A stretch of DNA of 64,000 nucleotides from JALZAQ01 sp038253885 (GTDB lineage Bacteria; Gemmatimonadota; Gemmatimonadetes; Gemmatimonadales; Gemmatimonadaceae): positions 1 through 64,000 of the forward strand of contig JBBSGP010000001.1 in the NCBI GenBank assembly GCA_038253885.1, given 5' to 3'. Below the pieces are notes generated by a model that saw only the letters and a program-made list of their open reading frames with translations, searched no databases and had not been told where the DNA came from. Below, piece by piece: positions 7,363 through 15,228 of this stretch; the stretch's first letter is position 1, and each line of letters begins with the position of its first letter. The position numbers and the translations under genes were made by a program.

Positions 7363-10032
7363 CTACGGCCTTGCTCTCCTCAGCTTCCGCCGCACTTCTG
7401 TGAACCAGTTCACGATCACGACGAGCTTCGCGTCTCCTCCCGAGGGCTGCGCGAACACGATCCGCTGGCCATCACGCGATACATCGTAGGTGGCACTCCC
7501 TCGTGCCGGCAGATTGGAGAGCGAGAAAGCAGACCGTCTGGCGCCGAGCGAGAGAACAGCTCCTGGGGTGAAGTCGGCCTCGATCACTTTCTGCCCGTTT
7601 CTGTAGTAGATCCGCGTGCCGTCGCGAGCCCACACGGGCTCGGTGCCACCGCCAGATGATATCTGCACCCGGGAACCCGGCCCAGGGAACGGCCGGACGT
7701 ATACCTCGTACTTGCCGGACTCGTCGGAGACGTAGGCGATCAACTTTCCGTCGGGCGAGAAGCGCGGTGAGAGGTCATCGAACGGCGTCGCGACCCATGG
7801 TCGCGCCACGTCATCCACGGCTGGCTTGAAGTAGTAGATGTTTTCGCGATCATTCCCGGCGGCGGCGACGAAAGCAATCGTGGTCTGGTCCGGCGACAAG
7901 ACCGCATTGAAGGGAATCCCCACTCCGGATGGTAGCTTCGGATGGAGTTGCTCAGGGGGGGCGCTTCCATCAGCGGGCTGCCGCAAGAGACCCGCCGCAG
8001 CGGTCGATGCCCGATCGAACAGAATCCCCCTTCCATCGGAATACCACTCGGGGCTCTCACCATTCCCGGTCGTGAGCCGCGAGAGCGTTCTACCGGGGAT
8101 GTCGTACACCCACACGGATCCCGAGTGCGCAAACGCGATCCGCGTCCCGTCGGGTGAGAAGCGAGGACTCTCGTAATCCCGAAGGTCGGACAGGAGAGTG
8201 TCGACTTTCCCCTTTCTGTCCTCAGCGACCAGTTGCGCAGTAGCTCCACCGGTGACGAAGGCCAGAGTCCCGTTCTGCGAGAGCGCGGCGGCGTAATTTT
8301 CAGCAACCTTGTCCTGCAGCCCGATGGGATCACCGGTGATCTTCCTCGCACGCAAATCCACCGGCAGAGCGACGATCGTCCCCTGGGGGCCGTCCCAGCG
8401 GAGACAGAGGATGTACCCATCGAGATATCCCAGCGGCTTCGTTGCCAGGAAATCGAGCACTGCGTATGCCGGGCTCCCCAGCGACGCGACGGCAAGCTTG
8501 TCGTCCTCGGAGGCGCCCGGCCCCAGGCTTCCGAAGAGAATCGTCTTGCCATCCGCGAGGGAAATCGGATAGCCCATGTTCTCGCCGTGAATGGTATCGG
8601 AGGCGATGATCGGTTTCACGACGCCTCCTGATGACGGCACCTCCGAGAGGCCACTCCGGTGGCGCGTGAGTGCCTGCGTCGGGATGATGATCCGATTGTC
8701 CGCTGTCCACCACGACGGCCCCGGCACGACATTGGCCGCGATCGTCAGGGGTGAGCCGCCATCCACAGGGATGCGCTTCAGCTCGCCATCCGAGAAGAAG
8801 GCGAGCCATCTGCCATCGGGAGAGAAAAAAGGCTCATCACCCCGTTCGGTTTCCGGAATAGAGCGCGAATTGATGTCGGCGAGATCCCGCACATACAGAT
8901 GCGAGGAGCTCTTATCCGATCCGACATAGACGAGGCGCCTCCCGTCGGCCGAGATCGCAACCGTATTGGCCTCAATCCGCTCGTCACCAGCAGGTGTGAC
9001 GGTAAAGCTCACCGGCTCGGGCTCGCCTGCGAAGGTCCCGCGTCGGGATTCCTTCGCTCCAAAGGCAATCGCCGCGATCGCGATGAGGGCTGACGCCCCT
9101 GCGACGATCCACGGCAACCGGTTGCCCCGCCGGGTGGGCACCGTGTAGGCCGGCGCTGTGCGTCGTGACAGGTTCGCGGCGATTCTGCTCGCTGTGATCG
9201 CCTTTTGCCCCTGTAGCACCTCGCTGAATTCCTTCGCCGTCTCGAATCGGTCGGCGGGCACCTTCTCCAGTGCTTTGGCGACGGCGAGGTCGACGTGCTC
9301 CGGAACGGATGCTCGGGACGCTCGCAGACTCTTGGGCGTGTCAGTGATGACTCTGGCGATGATCGTCTGCACCGTCGGGCCCGTGTGCGGCGGCTCTCCG
9401 CTCAGCATCTCATAGAGGACCGCACCCAAGCTGTAGATATCGGCGCGGCCATCGACTTCGCGCTCACCCGTGGCCTGCTCCGGACTCATGTACTGCGGAG
9501 TCCCGAGCGAGAGGCCGGTCTGTGTCACACGCTCACCGCCCGCGTTGGAGACAGCGAGCGCGATTCCGAAGTCAGCGACGAGCGGTTGATCTTCGCTGAG
9601 CAGAATGTTCTCTGGCTTGAGATCCCGATGGATCACACCGTGACGGTGCGCATAATCGAGGGCGCTCGCGACCGCCGAGCCTATCCGCACCGCTTCGCGT
9701 ACGGGGAGCTGTTTCTCCCTATCCAACCGACCGCGCAGACTCTCCCCTTCGACGAATGGCATGACGTACCACAGCTGCCCGTCGGTCTCGCCCGAATCGA
9801 ACAGCGGCAGGAGATTCGGATGCTGAAGCTTGGCGGTTACGCGAATCTCGCTGAGGAATCGATCCGGTCCAAGCACGGCGCCGAGCTCCGGCTTGAGGAG
9901 CTTGAGAGCCACGTCGCGGTCGTGCCGGAGATCGCGCGCGAGGTAGACGGTAGCCATGCCGCCGGCACCGATCTCCCGCAGGATCAAATAGCGTTCAGCG
10001 AGTGCGGTACGGAGTTTCTCGAGAGAAGTCAC
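7363..10032 (-). CDS. Membrane Ser/Thr protein kinase with TolB-like beta-propeller
   Basis: 889 residues. Kinase domain about 15-275: Gly loop IGAGGMATVY, Lys44 (VALKLL), catalytic HRDLKPEN (135-142), DFG (154-156) and SPE (about 183-185). One transmembrane helix follows (about 308-326, LPWIVAGASALIAIAAIAF). The rest is a predicted extracytoplasmic PD40/TolB-like propeller with repeated FSPDGRWLAF / FSPDGTRIAF / FSPDGKLIAYVSD blades. It is PknB-like in the kinase part, with the PASTA sensor replaced by a propeller. GTG start; the preceding ~60 nt lacks an obvious Shine-Dalgarno. It would sense an external ligand or envelope state and phosphorylate cytoplasmic targets, which are unknown. Confidence 0.93.
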   Translation of the reverse strand: MTSLEKLRTALAERYLILREIGAGGMATVYLARDLRHDRDVALKLLKPELGAVLGPDRFLSEIRVTAKLQHPNLLPLFDSGETDGQLWYVMPFVEGESLRGRLDREKQLPVREAVRIGSAVASALDYAHRHGVIHRDLKPENILLSEDQPLVADFGIALAVSNAGGERVTQTGLSLGTPQYMSPEQATGEREVDGRADIYSLGAVLYEMLSGEPPHTGPTVQTIIARVITDTPKSLRASRASVPEHVDLAVAKALEKVPADRFETAKEFSEVLQGQKAITASRIAANLSRRTAPAYTVPTRRGNRLPWIVAGASALIAIAAIAFGAKESRRGTFAGEPEPVSFTVTPAGDERIEANTVAISADGRRLVYVGSDKSSSHLYVRDLADINSRSIPETERGDEPFFSPDGRWLAFFSDGELKRIPVDGGSPLTIAANVVPGPSWWTADNRIIIPTQALTRHRSGLSEVPSSGGVVKPIIASDTIHGENMGYPISLADGKTILFGSLGPGASEDDKLAVASLGSPAYAVLDFLATKPLGYLDGYILCLRWDGPQGTIVALPVDLRARKITGDPIGLQDKVAENYAAALSQNGTLAFVTGGATAQLVAEDRKGKVDTLLSDLRDYESPRFSPDGTRIAFAHSGSVWVYDIPGRTLSRLTTGNGESPEWYSDGRGILFDRASTAAAGLLRQPADGSAPPEQLHPKLPSGVGIPFNAVLSPDQTTIAFVAAAGNDRENIYYFKPAVDDVARPWVATPFDDLSPRFSPDGKLIAYVSDESGKYEVYVRPFPGPGSRVQISSGGGTEPVWARDGTRIYYRNGQKVIEADFTPGAVLSLGARRSAFSLSNLPARGSATYDVSRDGQRIVFAQPSGGDAKLVVIVNWFTEVRRKLRRARP

Positions 10033-10497
10033 TACGGCAGGAATCTTCGGTGAAACGGGAGATCACGACGCAAGACGTGGGCGGAGCGGCGGGAGACGGC
10101 CTTCTAACTTAGCACCACCGGTTCCCAGAGCGCGGCCCCCTCTAGAGTCATTCCTGTTTCCTGACGGGACCACGGGATCTAGTCCGAGGCATTCTGAATG
10201 CCGGGAGTCGGCCCATACTCGCCAACCCTGAGGCGCGCGCCTCATCTCCCCGTCCCTCCTCGCTCGACTCCCGTCCTCCTCCCTAGCTCCTGAGGACGCC
10301 TCCACCGTGTTGCCCAGCATTGCCGGCATCATTATGTACCGGGTCCGAAGCACGCGGGACAGATCCAGGATTAGACGGCATTATGTGGCAAGTGTCGGTG
10401 ATATGTAACGTAGATGGCGGTATAGTGGCCTTATTATGAACGAGGACATTGACAGAGGCTGGCTGGCGCGGCCTCGTCAGCCACCACTGTCGTTCAC
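10033..10497. other. Intergenic region between divergent genes
   Basis: About 465 bases between the minus-strand kinase and the plus-strand promoter at 10498. No open frame here has coding character I trust. The stretch 10320-10450 is noticeably AT-richer than the surroundings (for example gatatgtaacgtagatgg), consistent with promoter or regulatory DNA for both genes. I found no strong hairpin. Confidence 0.5.
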
Positions 10498-10525
10498 TTG
10501 CGTAGCTTTCGAAAAATCATATACT
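10498..10525 (+). promoter_or_regulatory. Predicted sigma-70-type promoter of the phasin-like gene
   Basis: TTGCGT (10498-10503), a 16-nt spacer, then TATACT (10520-10525), close to the housekeeping consensus. It would give a 5' leader of about 110 nt before the ATG at 10646 and argues against earlier in-frame starts at 10436. Confidence 0.6.
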
Positions 10526-10645
10526 TACCGTCGCAAAAACCGTGGGGCCCGCCCAGTACAGAAAGTAGCGCACCAATGGGTCCCCTTCAATGGATGTGGG
10601 GCGTGGACCCCATACTCGACTGCGCCAAGGGGGCGCGGACCACAC

Positions 10646-11257
10646 ATGGTGGACAAGCCGCTGGTTGCCGTACCGGACGTGAAACCAACCGAGGCCGGCG
10701 CGACGCCGCCGGTTCCTCCCAAACGACATCCCGGACACAGGAATACCGACGTCCGGGACACGGTCGCGGAAATGGCCGCCCGTGCCCAGGAAATCAGCCA
10801 GGAGGCGGGCAGCAAGGTCGCCCAGGCGATGAAAGATGTGATCGGTGCGGCCGCCGGACTCGCGGGCTTCGCGGTGGAGAGCGCGCGCGATCTCGTCCAG
10901 TACATGGTTCGCCGTGGTCAGATGACGCAGGACGAGGCGGACAAGCTCATGCGGGAGGCGGAGGATGCGCACTCGAAGCGGAAGCCAGCCGCCTCGGAGA
11001 CGAAGAAGCCCCCCGCTGCCGAGGTGAAAAAGACCATCGCTCTCGCGGCCGTCGCCAAGGCGCCGCCAAAGGCTACGCCCAAGCCCGTCCCCAAGCCTGC
11101 CGCGAGGGCTGCGCCCAAGGCACCCCCGCGACCGGCGGCCAAAGCCATCGCCAAGCCCGCGAAGGCGATGGTTAAGCCGGCCCCCCGAAAAAAGGCGGCT
11201 CCGCCAGCGCGATCGAAGAGCGCCTCGCGAAGTCCGGCGGGCAAAAAGAAGCGCTGA
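10646..11257 (+). CDS. Phasin-like protein with histone H1-like basic tail
   Basis: 203 residues from ATG at 10646 (AAGGGGG about 12 nt upstream). A short N-terminal linker is followed by an amphipathic helical region (about 30-95, DTVAEMAARAQEISQEAG to LVQYMVRRGQMTQDEADKLM) like polyhydroxyalkanoate granule-associated/phasin-related proteins. The C-terminal ~100 residues consist of Ala-Pro-Lys repeats (PKATPKPVPKPAARAAPKAP) typical of PhaF/AlgP and H1-like DNA binders. Possible roles are granule coating, nucleoid association, or both, as in PhaF. No PHA synthase is in the window, although thiolase and 3-hydroxyacyl-CoA dehydrogenase genes lie 4-8 kb downstream. Confidence 0.65.
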   Translation: MVDKPLVAVPDVKPTEAGATPPVPPKRHPGHRNTDVRDTVAEMAARAQEISQEAGSKVAQAMKDVIGAAAGLAGFAVESARDLVQYMVRRGQMTQDEADKLMREAEDAHSKRKPAASETKKPPAAEVKKTIALAAVAKAPPKATPKPVPKPAARAAPKAPPRPAAKAIAKPAKAMVKPAPRKKAAPPARSKSASRSPAGKKKR

Positions 11258-11284
11258 TCGGCTCCCCTCTCCTCTTCTATAATG

Positions 11285-11307
11285 AAGGAGCGCGTCGAGC
11301 GCTCCTT
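11285..11307 (+). terminator. Stem-loop terminator after the phasin-like gene
   Basis: AAGGAGCGC (11285-11293), loop GTCGA, GCGCTCCTT (11299-11307): a 9-bp perfect stem that extends with ATG/CAT after a one-base bulge, 28 nt past the stop codon. There is no long T tract, so termination efficiency is uncertain. Confidence 0.65.
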
Positions 11308-11370
11308 TCATCTGTATCCTCTATCCAGCACCGTCTCATCCATCCACAGCCTCGTGATGGCGCGCGCCAG

Positions 11371-12318
11371 GTGAGGGCTCGCGCCCCGACACGCATCGAT
11401 TTCGGCGGCGGTTGGACCGACGTCCCACCTTACACCACCGAGCAGGGTGGCTGTGTCTGTAACCTGGCCATCGCGCGGTACGCCTCGGCTCGACTGACCG
11501 CTGTCAAGCCCGAGAGCCTGCCGAGCGGTGAGGGCGATGGCGCGCTGACCGTCGCCGCGCTCCGTCGCGCCCGTCTGGACGGTGTGTCCATCGCCCTGGA
11601 TTCCGACTTTCCCGTGGGAGCGGGACTCGGAGGATCGAGCGCGGCCGGTGTCGCAATCGCCGCCGCCATTGCCGGGTGGCGTGGCGAGTCTCTCGCTCGG
11701 AGTGCCCTCGCGGAGCGCAGCCGCGACGTGGAGGTCGAGGAGCTCGGCGTGGCCGGCGGGCGACAGGACCACTACGCCGCCGCGTTCGGCGGTGCTCTCG
11801 GGCTCTGGTTCACTGAATCCGTGACCGTGCGTCAGCTCGAGCTGTCAGACGACTTTCTCGCCCGTCTCGAGCGATGCTGCGTCGTGGGATACACCGGTCG
11901 CTCGCGGATCTCCGGCGACACCATCGCGGCGGTGATCGACGCCTACCGGCAGCGGCAGCCACGTGTCACCGCGGCACTCGCCCGGATGCGCACGCTGGCG
12001 GAAGAGATGATCGTGGCACTCGAGAGCCGGTCGCTCGACGATCTCGGTGCGCTCGTCGACGAGCACTGGGAACATCAGCGCGCCCTGCATCCGGCGATCG
12101 CGACACCCGAGATCGATCGGGTGCTCGCGCTCGCGCGCCGGTCCGGCGCGGTCGGTGGCAAAGCGCTGGGCGCGTCCGGAGGAGGGTGTGTGCTGGTGAT
12201 AGCCGCCGAGGGACGGGAGCACGACGTGCGTCACAGCGTCGCCGCGACAGCGCAGCTGCTCCCGTTCTCTGTCGATGGAGAAGGCGTGCGGTGCACCGTC
12301 GACGAGACGGCTGCCTGA
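11371..12318 (+). CDS. GHMP-family sugar kinase (HddA-like)
   Basis: 315 residues from GTG at 11371; no in-frame ATG is available nearby. Motif 1 is ARAPTRIDFGGGWTDVPPY, motif 2 is DFPVGAGLGGSSAAGVAI (the ATP-binding GLGSS-type loop), and motif 3 is GKALGASGGGCVLV. The RIDFGGGWTD start is characteristic of D-glycero-D-manno-heptose-7-phosphate kinase and L-fucokinase-type GHMP enzymes. It probably phosphorylates a sugar or sugar phosphate for nucleotide-sugar synthesis; no heptose pathway partners are adjacent, so the substrate is open. Its TGA overlaps the next ATG (TGATG), making a coupled operon with the 71-residue protein and the RNase H-like gene. Confidence 0.88.
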   Translation: MRARAPTRIDFGGGWTDVPPYTTEQGGCVCNLAIARYASARLTAVKPESLPSGEGDGALTVAALRRARLDGVSIALDSDFPVGAGLGGSSAAGVAIAAAIAGWRGESLARSALAERSRDVEVEELGVAGGRQDHYAAAFGGALGLWFTESVTVRQLELSDDFLARLERCCVVGYTGRSRISGDTIAAVIDAYRQRQPRVTAALARMRTLAEEMIVALESRSLDDLGALVDEHWEHQRALHPAIATPEIDRVLALARRSGAVGGKALGASGGGCVLVIAAEGREHDVRHSVAATAQLLPFSVDGEGVRCTVDETAA

Positions 12319-12533
12319 TGGCGCAGCTCACACACGAGCAGTACGAGGAGCTGGAGCGGGCGATCATCGATGGCCGGCGTGTCTCGATCCACCGACGCGG
12401 AACGGAGTTCGTCGTCGTCCCTCTCGCCTTGCTGCTGCAGGAAGGGCGGGAGGCGATCGAGACGCGACACCCGACCACCGGCGAATCGCTGCAGTTCTTC
12501 CTCGACGACCTGGAAAGCCTCGATGTCGTCTGA
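12318..12533 (+). CDS. Small conserved-looking hypothetical protein (71 aa)
   Basis: 71 residues, beginning MAQLTHEQYEELERAI and ending FFLDDLESLDVV. Acidic overall, with a predicted helix-strand-helix pattern and no Cys, signal or membrane segment. The start overlaps the GHMP kinase stop as TGATG, and its last 11 bases overlap the RNase H-like start at 12523, so all three are likely translated together. I do not recognise the family. The tight overlaps and in-frame start argue that it is a real gene. Confidence 0.7.
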   Translation: MAQLTHEQYEELERAIIDGRRVSIHRRGTEFVVVPLALLLQEGREAIETRHPTTGESLQFFLDDLESLDVV

Positions 12534-13167
12534 CGGTCGGCCGCTGGTCGCCGTCTATGCCGACGAGTCCTGCCTCGGCAACGGACGCGAGGGCAGCAAC
12601 CCCGGAGGTGCTGCCGGCCTCATCCAGATATTCGTCGCCGGCCAGGCCCATGTGGCCCAGCGCGACTACTGGCTCTCCGAGCCAGCGACGACGAACAACC
12701 GGATGGCGATCCGCTCCGCGATCGAGGCGTTCCGCATCCTCTCCGCAACGAACGAGGGTGAGCGCGCGCGCGTCCTCTTCACCAGCGATTCGACCTATCT
12801 CGTCATGGGAATGACGGAGTGGATGGGAAACTGGATCAAACGCGGCTGGCGCACGAAGTCGGGACAGCTGCTCAACCTCGAGCTCTGGCAGGAGCTGCAC
12901 GCTGTCGCGAATGCGCACGAGCACTCCTGGCGTTGGGTGAAGGGTCATCACGTGCACGTCCAGAACAGCTATGCGGACCATCTCGCGACGCGGGCGGCGC
13001 GGGAACAGACCAGCTCCCGGGGCGCGGTGGACTCGGGATTCGACGACTGGCTGACCGCGGAGAGAGCGCGTGGCCGGCATCGCGGAGACCCCGACGGTCC
13101 GCCAGATCCAACACGGTTCCGCCGCGGATGCACCACCATCGCGACCGCCACGCCATCGCTTTTCTGA
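12523..13167 (+). CDS. Ribonuclease H-like protein, variant active site
   Basis: 214 residues. RNase HI fold features are visible: first-strand VYADESCLGNG with NPGG (Asp14), the TTNNRMAIRSAIEAF helix, TSDSTYLVMGM (Asp89), and WRWVKGHHVHVQNSYADHLA (His142/145, Asp152). Compared with the classic D-E-D-D set, the Glu of NNRMEL is Ala62 here; Glu15 or Glu68 might compensate, or the protein may bind rather than cut. The final ~45 residues are a basic tail unlike RNase HI. Probable substrate is the RNA strand of RNA-DNA hybrids. ATG at 12523 overlaps the preceding gene by 11 nt. Confidence 0.82.
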   Translation: MSSDGRPLVAVYADESCLGNGREGSNPGGAAGLIQIFVAGQAHVAQRDYWLSEPATTNNRMAIRSAIEAFRILSATNEGERARVLFTSDSTYLVMGMTEWMGNWIKRGWRTKSGQLLNLELWQELHAVANAHEHSWRWVKGHHVHVQNSYADHLATRAAREQTSSRGAVDSGFDDWLTAERARGRHRGDPDGPPDPTRFRRGCTTIATATPSLF

Positions 13168-13283
13168 CGCGGATGCCATCGGCGGCCAGGGCCTTGCGCA
13201 CAAGCTACGTCGCGCGCACCTAATAGGCGGTCGCGGCCGCGCCTCGATGCGCGGCTCACCTCGCACACCTGCAGGGAACATAC

Positions 13284-14105
13284 ATGGACGAGCTCGATCG
13301 CCTCTTCCGCCGGATGGTGCAGAACATCCGCAGCGGCTATCCCGAGTATCTGACGCAGCCGTTCGAGGTCGCGGAGACTTACCAACATCTCGTTCCCTAT
13401 CGGCACAATCGGCGTGAGCTGGCGATCGAGACCAATCAGGACTATGAGTTCGCGCTCTGCCGGATGCTGTCCGGAGAGCGAGGCTATCTGGCGGGTGACC
13501 CGGCGATGCAGGAGAAGGTCCGGCGAGAGCTCGCCTCATCCAACCCGAACACGGGCATTTTCCGCGAATTCGCGGCAACGCGCGTGAATCTGGGTGCGGA
13601 CGCGATCCAGGTGGCGGAGCGGCTCGCCGCCGAGCCCGCCGCCGTGCGTCCGGCCTCTCCTCCAGTCGCGGGCGGACCCGCGGCGAAGCCCACGCGCCCC
13701 CGTCCTACGTCGCCCGTCGCGACGGACGCCCGCTCGGCGTCGTCTCCGACGCTGCCCCTTCCCGCCGTCACCGCCGCCGCGCCGCCTCCACCCGCGCCGA
13801 GCGCTCCTCCGGCGCGCAGCGTGCCCGCCCCGCAACCGGCCTCGGCCGCCGCGGTCGCTGCGTCCCCCCTCCGAGCCGCGCCGCCGGAGCGAACCGCGAC
13901 GGCTCAGACTCCCGGCGGCGACTCGTCCGCCCGCTGCTCGTACTGCGATGGCTCCTTGCCGCAGGATCGCCGTGCCACCTTCTGCCCGCACTGCGGGCAG
14001 AACCTCACGGTGCAGAGGTGCCCGGCCTGCGGGTCGGAGCTCGAGGTGAACTGGAAGTTCTGCATCACCTGCGGACGGAGCGTCGGATCGGCTGACGCCG
14101 AATAG
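13284..14105 (+). CDS. Zinc-ribbon protein with Pro/Ala linker
   Basis: 273 residues. The N-terminal ~110 residues are a helical domain I do not recognise (MDELDRLFRRMVQNIRSGYP). A ~90-residue Pro/Ala-rich linker follows, then a double zinc ribbon: CSYCDG, CPHCGQ, CPACGS and CITCGR, four CxxC knuckles for two zinc ions. No enzyme motif or membrane segment is visible. The layout suggests an adaptor or nucleic-acid/protein-binding protein. It stands 7 nt upstream of the dehydrogenase on the same strand and could share its transcript. Confidence 0.78.
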   Translation: MDELDRLFRRMVQNIRSGYPEYLTQPFEVAETYQHLVPYRHNRRELAIETNQDYEFALCRMLSGERGYLAGDPAMQEKVRRELASSNPNTGIFREFAATRVNLGADAIQVAERLAAEPAAVRPASPPVAGGPAAKPTRPRPTSPVATDARSASSPTLPLPAVTAAAPPPPAPSAPPARSVPAPQPASAAAVAASPLRAAPPERTATAQTPGGDSSARCSYCDGSLPQDRRATFCPHCGQNLTVQRCPACGSELEVNWKFCITCGRSVGSADAE

Positions 14106-14112
14106 GGGACGC

Positions 14113-15162
14113 GTGCCCAGACTGGCGGTGATCGCGGGCGACGGCATCGGGCCCGAGGTCGTCGGCGAAGCTCTCAAGGTTCTCGACGCTGTCGAGCACG
14201 TCTTTCATCCCGGCATCACCGTCGATTCCCTGCCGTGGGGAGCCGATCGGTTTCTGGCGACCGGCGTCACCCTGCCACCCGGAGAGATGGCCCGCCTCGG
14301 CTCGGAGTACGACGCGATCCTCGTCGGAGCGCTTGGCGATCCGCGCGTCCCGGGCAACGAGCACGCGCGCGACATCCTCCTCGGCATGCGTTTCCAGCTC
14401 GACCTCTTCGTCAACGAGCGCCCGGCGCGGCTGATGGATGATCGGCTCACCCCGCTCAAGGGGAAGACGGCGCGCGACATCGACCTCGTGATCTTCCGGG
14501 AGAACACCGAAGGGCTCTACGTGTCCATCGGTGGAACCTTCAAGCAGGGCACGGCGGACGAGATCGCGATCGCGGAAGAGCTGAACACCAGACGCGGCGT
14601 CGAGCGAATCATTCGCCATGCCTTTGGCTGGGCGCGCGAGAACGCGCGTACGCGGGTGACGATGGCGGACAAGGCCAACGCCATTCCGGCGCATCACCTC
14701 TGGCGCCGGGTGTTCGAGGAGGTGGGTCGCGAGTTTCCCGAGATCGCCCGCGACACCCGTTACATCGACGCCATGGCGATGGATCTGATCCGTACCCCGG
14801 AGTCCTTCCAGGTCATCGTCACCGGAAATCTCTTCGGCGATATCCTCTCCGACCTGGCGTCGATGCTCGTCGGAGGACTGGGACTCGCGCCCAGCGCGAA
14901 CCGGCATCCCGGGCGCATCGCGATGTTCGAGCCGGTCCACGGGAGCGCCCCACCGCTGGTGGGCCGCGATGCGGCAAACCCCATGGCCGCGATGCTCACG
15001 CTCGCGATGATGCTGGAGACGCTCGGCGCGCCCGAAGCGGCGAGGGCAGTCGACGCCGCCGTCCGCGCCGCCATCGCTCAGCACATCACCACCGCCGACC
15101 TGGGCGGCGAGCACGGCATGCGCGCGGTCGGGGACTGGATCGCGCGCTGGGTGCGACGCTGA
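14113..15162 (+). CDS. Beta-decarboxylating dehydrogenase (3-isopropylmalate/isocitrate family)
   Basis: 349 residues, GTG start with AGGGGAC just upstream. NAD-dependent oxidative decarboxylase of the IPMDH/ICDH superfamily: IAGDGIGPEVV at the N terminus, FRENTEGLY, the Lys in MADKANAIPAHHLWRRVF, DAMAMDLIRTPESF, and the metal/cofactor loop NLFGDILSDLAS with EPVHGSAP. Length fits 3-isopropylmalate dehydrogenase. No leuA/leuC/leuD homologue is nearby, so tartrate, homoisocitrate or isocitrate specificity cannot be excluded. Cytoplasmic. Confidence 0.88.
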   Translation: MPRLAVIAGDGIGPEVVGEALKVLDAVEHVFHPGITVDSLPWGADRFLATGVTLPPGEMARLGSEYDAILVGALGDPRVPGNEHARDILLGMRFQLDLFVNERPARLMDDRLTPLKGKTARDIDLVIFRENTEGLYVSIGGTFKQGTADEIAIAEELNTRRGVERIIRHAFGWARENARTRVTMADKANAIPAHHLWRRVFEEVGREFPEIARDTRYIDAMAMDLIRTPESFQVIVTGNLFGDILSDLASMLVGGLGLAPSANRHPGRIAMFEPVHGSAPPLVGRDAANPMAAMLTLAMMLETLGAPEAARAVDAAVRAAIAQHITTADLGGEHGMRAVGDWIARWVRR

Positions 15163-15228
15163 CGCATCCCCGCGGTCTTTTCTATTGTCCGCCCTTCCCC
15201 CCCTGACCATCTTTCCGGTCACACAGGT

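Noticed and set aside
10063..10353. 96-codon minus-strand open frame in the intergenic region
   Set aside because: Arg/Gly-rich composition typical of chance frames, no ribosome-binding site, no domain.
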